DNA of 12,372 nucleotides from Actinomycetota bacterium (GTDB taxonomy: Bacteria; Actinomycetota; Actinomycetes; Nanopelagicales; Nanopelagicaceae): NCBI GenBank assembly GCA_009699645.1, contig WLNU01000026.1, forward strand, positions 1 through 12,372. Reading direction: 5' to 3'. Position 1 is the stretch's first letter. Every line of letters starts with the position of its first letter. Below are positions 7,022 through 12,372 of the stretch, piece by piece. Below the pieces are notes generated by a model. It made no database searches. It had not been told where the DNA came from and was given only the letters and a program-made list of their open reading frames with translations. Made by a program: the position numbers and the translations under genes.

Positions 7022-7623
7022 TCGAACTCGCAGCATCCTTTGATGCTCAACTTTCTACTCTTGCTCCGTACCTCATCTATTTAATCGTTGGAGTCATTAT
7101 TTTCTTCGAAACCGGTGTTTTATTTGCATTTTTTCTACCCGGTGACTCAATCCTCTTTAGTGCCGGTCTTGTCGCAGCCGCTAATGGCAATGTAAATATT
7201 CTTGTTCTCGTAACAGTTATCTTCATTGCCGCGTTTTTTGGTGATCAAATTGGTTTTGTTTTAGGGCGCTTAGTTGGGCGCCCCTATTTGGAGCGCCATA
7301 TTTCACCCCGTATGCGCAGCATGATTGCGCGATCAGAGCGCTTTTACGAGCAGACTGGGTGGTGGGCCGTCGTAGCCGCCCGCTTCTTCCCTTGGATTCG
7401 CACCTTTGTCCCACCCATCGCCGGTGCATCCAAGATGAACTACTACAAGTTCTTAAGCGCTAATGCCTTAGGTGCCCTCTTATGGGGAGTTGGAATAACT
7501 CTTGCTGGTTATTACGCAGCCACGATTCCAATGGTAAAAACTTGGTCATATGCAATTGCAGCCTTCTTTATTTGTGCCTCACTGGTTTCAGCCCTCGTGA
7601 ACTACTTACGCCACCGGCGATAA
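7018..7623 (+). CDS. DedA-family (VTT/SNARE-associated) membrane protein
   Basis: This 201-residue integral membrane protein is of the DedA family, whose members help maintain the envelope and proton motive force; several are implicated in lipid-carrier or phospholipid flipping. Seen here are the conserved acidic residue in FFETG (Glu31), the re-entrant FFLPGDS segment (38-44), GDQIGFVLGRLVGR (75-88), and the signature ARFFPWIRTFVPPIAG (121-136) with its two essential-type arginines. Hydrophobic stretches flank these, ending with one near 175-195. The GTG start overlaps the malic enzyme stop by 4 bp, making it the third gene of the upp operon. The specific substrate is unknown. Its 3' end would be antisense to the small ORF that follows yqhA. 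Confidence 0.9.
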   Translation: MIELAASFDAQLSTLAPYLIYLIVGVIIFFETGVLFAFFLPGDSILFSAGLVAAANGNVNILVLVTVIFIAAFFGDQIGFVLGRLVGRPYLERHISPRMRSMIARSERFYEQTGWWAVVAARFFPWIRTFVPPIAGASKMNYYKFLSANALGALLWGVGITLAGYYAATIPMVKTWSYAIAAFFICASLVSALVNYLRHRR

Positions 7624-7672
7624 CACCAGCAATCATCACGCCAGAGAGTGCGGCGAGGAGATCTAAGCGCAT
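7568..7672 (-). CDS. Possible 34-residue hydrophobic microprotein after yqhA
   Basis: The yqhA stop and an ATG overlap as TAATG at 7670-7674, a classic reinitiation arrangement. The ATG opens a 34-codon ORF, MRLDLLAALSGVMIAGVIAG and 14 more residues, ending at TAA. The first 23 residues would make one short transmembrane or signal-like helix, followed by a basic tail (RGLKPVRHK). More than half of it is antisense to the end of the dedA-family gene. I recognise no family, and an ORF this short can be chance; the coupling and the hydrophobicity are the only support. Confidence 0.25.
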   Translation of the reverse strand: MRLDLLAALSGVMIAGVIAGGVSSSRGLKPVRHK

Positions 7673-8202
7673 TACGTATGGGTGCCGTTGAACTCTCGTT
7701 TGTCAGCAATCCAATCCATTAATGCAAACAAAACACCTGAGGCAACAAAAGTTAGGTGGATGACAATGCGCCACTTTGTTCCTCCACCTACATGGTCCTG
7801 GCCAGCTAACTCAATAAAATCTTTTAAGAGTTCGATTACTGAAATTGCTACAAGCGAACCAATTAATTTGATTTTAAGGCCACTGAAATCAATTGTCCCC
7901 ATCCAGTGTGGGCGATCCTTTGACTCTGTTGCGACATCAATTCGGGATACAAAGTTTTCATATCCCGCAAAAATGACCATTAGAATTAAGTTCGCTAAGA
8001 GGGTTAAATCCAGCAAGGCCAATAAATCCAGCGTAAAACTCTGCGGAGTGGCCTCCCCAATTTTCTGTGCCAAATGATAGAACTCAATCAAAAATCGGAA
8101 GGTGAGCAGAACTAAAGCCCCAACTAACCCCAAATAAAGCGGGGCGAGAAGAAAACGGGAGCGAAAGAGAACAACTTCGACGCTATGGGATATTCGACTC
8201 AT
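7672..8202 (-). CDS. yqhA: YqhA/UPF0114-family membrane protein
   Basis: The 176-residue membrane protein aligns by eye with E. coli YqhA (UPF0114, TIGR00645). Matching segments are SRFLLAPLYLGL (15-26), the block LLDLTLLANLILMVIFAGYENFVSRID within 63-89, the FSGLKIKLIGSLVAIS region (106-121), and VIHLTFVASGVLFALMDW (147-164). About four hydrophobic segments are visible. Its function is not established. It lies 14 bp after the ABC-F stop codon on the same strand, so it may be read through from that gene, yet a very good leaderless -10 box occupies the gap. It is convergent with the dedA-family gene, whose stop is 48 bp away. A small ORF overlaps its stop codon. Confidence 0.88.
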   Translation of the reverse strand: MSRISHSVEVVLFRSRFLLAPLYLGLVGALVLLTFRFLIEFYHLAQKIGEATPQSFTLDLLALLDLTLLANLILMVIFAGYENFVSRIDVATESKDRPHWMGTIDFSGLKIKLIGSLVAISVIELLKDFIELAGQDHVGGGTKWRIVIHLTFVASGVLFALMDWIADKREFNGTHT

Positions 8203-8208
8203 GCCAGA

Positions 8209-8214
8209 ATTTTA
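8209..8214 (-). promoter_or_regulatory. -10 box of a leaderless yqhA promoter
   Basis: TAAAAT (5 of 6 to TATAAT) ends exactly 6 nt before the yqhA ATG, in the 14-bp gap after the ABC-F stop. No SD precedes the ATG. The -35 region lies within the end of the ABC-F gene and is weak. Confidence 0.55.
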
Positions 8215-8216
8215 AC

Positions 8217-9986
8217 TTAACTATCGAGAGAATGGGTAACTTGAAGCCATTCTTCCTCAAGTTTATTTTTCTCTGACTCTATTTCAGCTAACTCTGTATC
8301 GATTGTCACTAACCGATCAGGTTCAAAGGCGGCAGCCTCTTGTTCGGCCTGTAGTTGAGTGATCCGTAAATCGGCCTTCTCCATCTGTCTCTCCAGGCGA
8401 ACTTTATCTTTCTTTAACTGGCGCTCTTCGGCGGCGCTAGAGCTCTTTCTCTCTTTCTGTGCAGTAACTGGCGTAGACATCGCTTCGTAGCGAAGCTCTA
8501 AATACTCATCTACTCCCCGTGGTAAATCACGCACAGCACTATCGCCTAATAAACCAACAAAGCGATCGCAGACTCGCTCAAGAAAATATCTATCGTGCGA
8601 GATAACTATCAGAGTCCCGCCATAGCTATCTAATAAATCCTCTAACTCGGTCAGAGTTTCAATATCGAAATCATTTGTAGGCTCATCTAGTAGTAAGACG
8701 TTAGGACTATCCATCAACAAACGGGTTAGCTGCAGCCGTCGTTTTTCACCACCCGATAAGTCCCCTACTGGAGTCCATTGGGATTCACGGTCAAATCCAA
8801 GTCGCTCGCATAGTTGGGAGGCCGATAGTTCACGCCCACCCCCTAGTTCAACTCGGTTGGCAATCTTTTCAACGGCCTCAAGTACGCGCCACGTTGGATC
8901 TAACTCATCTAGATGTTGGGTTAAAAAAGCTGGTTTAACAGTAATACCTGTGACTAACTTGCCAGAGCTTGGTTGAAGCTCACCGACGAGAGTGCGCATT
9001 AGTGTTGTTTTTCCTGCGCCATTTATTCCAACTATACCGATGCGATCTCCTGGGCCAATGTTCCAATAGAGATCGTTGATTAATTCATTATCACCAAGCT
9101 TGACTTGGACATGGTGTGCCTCGTAAACGGTTTTACCTAAACGGTTGAGTGCAAATTTAAGGAGTTCACCTTGGTTGCGTGGTTCGGGCTCGCCAGCGAT
9201 TAAAACATTTGCGGCATCGACTCGAAACTTAGGCTTTGTTGTGCGCGCAGGTGCTCCCCGGCGCAACCATGCTAACTCTTTTCGAACTAGAGCATTGCGG
9301 CGGGCATCCATTACCGAGCTCTGGCGAGCGCGTTCGGCCTTAGCTAAGACAAATGCGCTATAGCCCCCTTCATACTCCTCAACTCTTCCATCGACGACCT
9401 CCCATGTTTTATCCGTAACGGCATCTAAGAACCAGCGATCGTGAGTCACAACCGTTACAGCTAAGCCTTTGCGAGCGTTTATATAGCTTGCAAGCCAAGC
9501 CACACCTTCAACATCTAAGTGATTAGTTGGCTCATCAAGTAAAATTAAATCAAGTTCGTTAATTAAAAGCTTTGCTAAGCCAACACGTCGGCGTTCACCA
9601 CCAGATAGTTGGCCAAACTTTCGGTCAAAAATATGATCATCAAAGCTTCCAAATAGACCAGTGAATACTTCACGGATATTTGGCTCACTTGCCCACTCGT
9701 GTTTTGCCGTATCTCCCAAGACCACTTCGCCGACAGTGCTTTCAGGGTTTTCAAAATCCACCTGAGATAAAATTCCAATGCGAGCAGAGTTAGATTTTGT
9801 TACGCGCCCCAAGTCTGGCGATTCAGTACCTGCAATAACCTTCATTAACGTGCTCTTGCCAGATCCATTTCGGCCAACAATTCCGATTCGGTCACCTTCA
9901 GATACACCGAGTGAGACCCCTATTAATAGCTCTTTAATATCAAAGGCCTTTGAGACCTCTTCGATATTTACTACGTTGCGCGCCAT
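8217..9986 (-). CDS. ABC-F family ATPase (Uup-like), ribosome-associated
   Basis: This 589-residue protein has two ABC ATPase domains and no membrane segment, as expected for ABC-F factors, which act on the ribosome rather than in transport. Domain 1 has Walker A GRNGSGKS (38-45), signature LSGGE (127-131) and Walker B LILLDEPTNHLD (147-158). The interdomain linker (about 200-290) carries the basic LRRGAPARTTKPKFR segment placed to contact tRNA or rRNA. Domain 2 has GINGAGKT (320-327), LSGGE (410-414) and VLLLDEPTNDFD (430-441); the second Walker B region has NDFD where the first has NHLD. A charged C-terminal tail (about 510-589) looks like the coiled coil of Uup-type members. It is divergent from kynU across only 24 bp. 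It is more likely a housekeeping factor than an antibiotic-resistance protein, though that is inferred. Confidence 0.93.
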   Translation of the reverse strand: MARNVVNIEEVSKAFDIKELLIGVSLGVSEGDRIGIVGRNGSGKSTLMKVIAGTESPDLGRVTKSNSARIGILSQVDFENPESTVGEVVLGDTAKHEWASEPNIREVFTGLFGSFDDHIFDRKFGQLSGGERRRVGLAKLLINELDLILLDEPTNHLDVEGVAWLASYINARKGLAVTVVTHDRWFLDAVTDKTWEVVDGRVEEYEGGYSAFVLAKAERARQSSVMDARRNALVRKELAWLRRGAPARTTKPKFRVDAANVLIAGEPEPRNQGELLKFALNRLGKTVYEAHHVQVKLGDNELINDLYWNIGPGDRIGIVGINGAGKTTLMRTLVGELQPSSGKLVTGITVKPAFLTQHLDELDPTWRVLEAVEKIANRVELGGGRELSASQLCERLGFDRESQWTPVGDLSGGEKRRLQLTRLLMDSPNVLLLDEPTNDFDIETLTELEDLLDSYGGTLIVISHDRYFLERVCDRFVGLLGDSAVRDLPRGVDEYLELRYEAMSTPVTAQKERKSSSAAEERQLKKDKVRLERQMEKADLRITQLQAEQEAAAFEPDRLVTIDTELAEIESEKNKLEEEWLQVTHSLDS

Positions 9987-10004
9987 GATGGGAGAGCGTA
10001 CCTT
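9976..10004 (+). promoter_or_regulatory. Candidate leaderless kynU promoter
   Basis: TTGCGC (9976-9981) and TACCTT (9999-10004) are separated by 17 nt, and the -10 is followed by exactly 6 nt before the kynU ATG, placing +1 on that A. The -35 lies inside the first codons of the divergent ABC-F gene. Confidence 0.5.
9995..10000 (-). promoter_or_regulatory. Candidate -10 box of the ABC-F gene
   Basis: TACGCT on the minus strand fits TANNNT and ends 8 nt before the ABC-F ATG, giving a leader of about two nucleotides. It shares bases 9999-10000 with the kynU -10 box on the other strand. No good -35 is seen. Confidence 0.35.
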
Positions 10005-10010
10005 TCATCC

Positions 10011-11285
10011 ATGAACGTTACTGACCGCGAGTACGCGCTAGAGCTCGATAGAAATGATCCACTAGCCCATTTTAAAGCAGAGTTTGTGGTCTCAGATCCG
10101 CAGATGTGTTATTTAGATGGAAATTCACTTGGCCGTATGCCCATTGCCACAGTTGCATCAATTAATAACTTTCTAACGCATGAGTGGGGAGATGAACTCG
10201 TATCTGGTTGGGGGCATTGGGTTGATGAAGCCCAACCAACCGGTGATTTATTAGGTGCCTCGGCTTTAGGTGCAGGACCGGGACAGGTGCTTATCTGTGA
10301 TACGACATCAGTTAATTTCTATCAACTCTGTCTTGCCGCAATTCACGCTAGACCAGGGCGAAAGACGATTATTACCGATGCCGCGAACTTTCCTACCGAT
10401 CGATATATTCTCGATGGAATTGCAAAGCAGTTTGATTTAAATCTTGTCCTCATTGATAACGAGAACCCTAATGTTGCCACCCATGAGCGAATCACTACAG
10501 ATGTTTTAGCTCCGTATCTAAACGATGATGTTGCATTAGTGACACTAGAGGTTATCCAATACCGCTCAGGTGCACGCAACGACATAAAATCTATTACAGA
10601 TCAAGTACGTGCAATTGGTGCTTTAGTCGTTTGGGATGCAAGCCATGCCATCGGATCTATCGAAATGAATTTAGATGCCAGTGGGGCTGATCTCTGTGTT
10701 GGTTGTACATATAAATATGGTAACTCTGGGCCGGGTGCACCTGGGTGGTTATATGTCAGCACAAGAGTTCAAAAGGAGCTACAAGTTCCAATTCAAGGTT
10801 GGTTTGCGCAAGGGGCACAATTCGAAATGGGTCCAATCTTTGAAAAGGCAGCTGGAATCCGTGGCTTTCAGATAGCGACACCTCCGATCATGGGGATGCG
10901 CTCAGTTAAATCTGGCTTCTCGATGATAAGTCGGGCTGGTATTTCAGAGATAGCTAAAAAGGCTGCACTTGGTACTCAGTTGATGATTGACTTACATGAT
11001 GCTTGGTTAGCGCCCTTAGGCGTGAAATTACAAACTCCACGCACAGCAAATGAGCGTGGTGGGCATGTTTCATTAATGCATCCAGATGCGGCACAAATTT
11101 GTTTGGCTCTGCGTAAGATATCGAATGTGTTCCCGGATTTCAGAGCGCCCAACTCAATACGCCTTGCAATCTCACCGCTTCCGACCTCTTATGTTGAGGT
11201 CTGGGATGGATTTGATCGACTGCGCGACTTAGTGGCATCTGGCCGCTACAAAGAGGTAAAGGAAGGCGGTTCACGAGTCACATGA
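10011..11285 (+). CDS. kynU: Kynureninase
   Basis: Kynureninase is a PLP enzyme that cleaves L-kynurenine to anthranilate and L-alanine (or 3-hydroxykynurenine to 3-hydroxyanthranilate). The 424-residue protein has the family's early CYLDGNSLGRMP motif (33-44), SGWGHW (65-70), the PLP-anchoring aspartate in VWDASHAIG (Asp209), the Schiff-base lysine in CTYKYGNSGPGAPGWLYV (Lys235), and IATPPIMGM (288-296) near the substrate site. Length is normal. The ATG has no SD and appears leaderless. The gene overlaps kynA by 4 bp (ATGA), forming a tryptophan-degradation operon. With no kynurenine 3-monooxygenase in the window, anthranilate is the likely product, but that gene could be elsewhere. Confidence 0.95.
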   Translation: MNVTDREYALELDRNDPLAHFKAEFVVSDPQMCYLDGNSLGRMPIATVASINNFLTHEWGDELVSGWGHWVDEAQPTGDLLGASALGAGPGQVLICDTTSVNFYQLCLAAIHARPGRKTIITDAANFPTDRYILDGIAKQFDLNLVLIDNENPNVATHERITTDVLAPYLNDDVALVTLEVIQYRSGARNDIKSITDQVRAIGALVVWDASHAIGSIEMNLDASGADLCVGCTYKYGNSGPGAPGWLYVSTRVQKELQVPIQGWFAQGAQFEMGPIFEKAAGIRGFQIATPPIMGMRSVKSGFSMISRAGISEIAKKAALGTQLMIDLHDAWLAPLGVKLQTPRTANERGGHVSLMHPDAAQICLALRKISNVFPDFRAPNSIRLAISPLPTSYVEVWDGFDRLRDLVASGRYKEVKEGGSRVT

Positions 11286-12079
11286 GCGAAAACAACTTCG
11301 ATTCAGCAATGACGTACTCGTCCTATTTAGCAGTTGATGAACTCTTAAATCTTCAACGGCCGGTATCTGCCGGTCCAGAACATGATGAGATGTTGTTCAT
11401 AATCATTCACCAGACTTACGAACTATGGTTTAAGCAGTTGATTCACGAGTTCATGCAGGCCCAACGTTCTATGGAGTCTGGTGATACTCATTATTCACTG
11501 TCAGTCCTTGGCCGGATCAGAACAATAATGAAAGTCTGTGTCAATCAGATAGACATCTTAGAGACAATGACACCACTTCAATTTAACTCTTTCCGTTCCT
11601 ACTTATCTTCATCTAGTGGATTTCAATCTGCACAATTTAGAAAAGTTGAAGCGCTACTAGGTCGACGCGATAGTAAAATGGCGGGGCACTTGCCTCCAGA
11701 TATTCAAGCTGAAATCGCAATTATTACTTCAGGAAACTCTATATACGATTCAGCGCTTGCATATTTAGCTAAGCGCGGCCATGCGATTCCAACTGATGTA
11801 CTTGGCCGTGACAGAAGTACTGCCTATGAAGCAGACCTACGCGTTCAAGAAGTCTTGCTGGATATTCATTGCAATGATCCTGAAAGTGCAACGGTATGTG
11901 AGCGTCTATTAGATATAGATGAAGGAATACAGGAGTGGCGCTATCGCCATGTAAAGATGGTCGAACGCACTATTGGTCACAAGATGGGTACTGGCGGCTC
12001 CAGCGGTGTTGAGTACTTATCGACTACCTTATTTAATCCAGCTTTTAAAGATCTCTGGGAGATTCGCTCCCGCTTTTAA
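11282..12079 (+). CDS. kynA: Tryptophan 2,3-dioxygenase
   Basis: This heme enzyme opens the indole ring of L-tryptophan with O2 to give N-formylkynurenine. The 265-residue protein has the expected elements: YSSYLAVDELL (12-22), the distal histidine in IIHQTYELWFKQL (His43), the substrate-carboxylate arginine in FRSYLSSSSGFQSAQFR (Arg105), the proximal heme ligand in YRHVKMVERTIGHKMG (His223) and the GTGGSSGVEYL loop (236-246). Its ATG overlaps the kynU stop codon. There is no strong SD at the usual distance (GGAAGG is 15 nt away), so coupling to kynU translation is likely. It ends 2 bp from the stop of a convergent gene. The formamidase needed between its product and kynureninase is not encoded here. 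Confidence 0.96.
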   Translation: MSENNFDSAMTYSSYLAVDELLNLQRPVSAGPEHDEMLFIIIHQTYELWFKQLIHEFMQAQRSMESGDTHYSLSVLGRIRTIMKVCVNQIDILETMTPLQFNSFRSYLSSSSGFQSAQFRKVEALLGRRDSKMAGHLPPDIQAEIAIITSGNSIYDSALAYLAKRGHAIPTDVLGRDRSTAYEADLRVQEVLLDIHCNDPESATVCERLLDIDEGIQEWRYRHVKMVERTIGHKMGTGGSSGVEYLSTTLFNPAFKDLWEIRSRF

Positions 12080-12081
12080 AT

Positions 12082-12372
12082 TTAGCGCCAGTAATAAATA
12101 AGCACTGCGATTATCGAGGCTACGGCTCCACCGGCAACAACAAAATATTTAACCCATAGCGGAAGTCCTGTTTTTTTGGCTGCAGACTTAGCTACTGACT
12201 TAGTTTTCTCCATTGCACGGCCGGCCCAGGCAAACTCTGTGGCTAAGATTCCAAGACCTGCAAGTAGTACTAAGACTCCAGGACCAGGCGCAACAAGGAA
12301 TATCGCACCAAGAACGGTGATTCCACCACCCAAGGAGCCAATAAATACGCGCCAAAATATGCGCCCGGCTGG
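12082..12372 (-). CDS. PGPGW-type small membrane protein, 5' end beyond the window
   Basis: The visible 96 codons match by eye the actinobacterial 'PGPGW' transmembrane protein family (TIGR02611-like). They show a hydrophobic helix running into VAPGPGVLVLLAGLGILATEFAWAGRAMEK, then a short Lys/Ala-rich stretch, and a final helix (YFVVAGGAVASIIAVLIYYW) before the stop. The frame stays open to the window edge, and the residues there (GRIFWRVFIGS) fit the family's basic lead-in, so the gene starts outside the window. A TTG at 12333 would allow a shorter protein but would cut the first helix. Function is unknown. It is convergent with kynA, with 2 bp between stop codons, leaving no room for a terminator between them. 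Confidence 0.82.
   Translation of the reverse strand, partial: PAGRIFWRVFIGSLGGGITVLGAIFLVAPGPGVLVLLAGLGILATEFAWAGRAMEKTKSVAKSAAKKTGLPLWVKYFVVAGGAVASIIAVLIYYWR

Noticed and set aside
7682..8077. 131-codon plus-strand ORF opposite yqhA
   Set aside because: It lies entirely antisense to a well-supported conserved gene, and its translation has no family features.
8217..9986. ABC-F protein as an antibiotic-resistance determinant or transporter ATPase
   Set aside because: No partner permease is nearby, and the sequence resembles the common Uup-like housekeeping type in Actinobacteria.
12331..12333. TTG start for the PGPGW protein
   Set aside because: The frame continues to the window edge with residues fitting the family; starting here would remove part of the first helix.
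1..12372. Mobile elements, CRISPR, tRNA or rRNA genes, defence or toxin systems
   Set aside because: I saw no transposase, repeat array, terminal repeats, cloverleaf or known defence domain; nearly all sequence is accounted for by conserved genes.

Overview
The window reads as a chromosomal segment of a low-to-moderate-GC actinobacterium with a streamlined genome, of the kind found among small freshwater or marine planktonic Actinobacteria (Nanopelagicales-like). The actinobacterial assignment rests mainly on three things. TadA is coupled to the actinobacterial 'tRNA adenosine deaminase-associated' protein next to upp. There is a PGPGW-type small membrane protein. The OB-fold domain closely resembles a stand-alone actinobacterial protein. 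The streamlined assignment rests on base composition (mid-40s % GC by eye), 0-4 bp gene junctions, convergent genes that touch or overlap, and several promoters whose -10 box lies exactly 6 nt before the start codon, as expected for leaderless mRNAs. No taxon can be proven from the sequence alone.

Layout. 1-120: short non-coding flank. 121-1539 (-): succinate-semialdehyde dehydrogenase (GabD1-like). 1540-1642: divergent promoter region with a perfect 16-bp palindrome. 1643-3973 (+): KimA-like APC-superfamily transporter with a cytoplasmic USP-like domain and, unusually, a C-terminal OB-fold domain. 3945-4403 (-) tadA and 4400-4951 (-) its associated protein form a two-gene operon whose end overlaps the transporter gene by 29 bp. 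5006-7623 (+): a tight operon upp, ACT-domain malic enzyme, DedA-family membrane protein. 7672-8202 (-) YqhA/UPF0114 membrane protein and 8217-9986 (-) ABC-F ATPase, with a possible 34-codon ORF coupled to the yqhA stop codon. 10011-12079 (+): kynureninase and tryptophan 2,3-dioxygenase with a 4-bp overlap. 12082-12372 (-): PGPGW membrane protein, cut by the window edge.

Functions together. Most genes are core metabolism and translation: wobble-inosine formation in tRNA (tadA), uracil salvage (upp), malate-to-pyruvate conversion, ribosome-associated ABC-F activity, and entry of succinic semialdehyde into the TCA cycle. The kynU-kynA pair supplies the first and third steps of tryptophan to anthranilate plus alanine; the intervening formamidase is not in the window.

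There is no mobile element, CRISPR array, phage gene, toxin-antitoxin pair, rRNA or tRNA that I can see. I do not see a clearly new multigene system. The items most worth attention are the transporter-OB fusion, the palindrome at its transcription start, the overlapping divergent promoters in the 24-bp kynU/ABC-F gap, the inverted repeat abutting upp, and the possible microprotein after yqhA.
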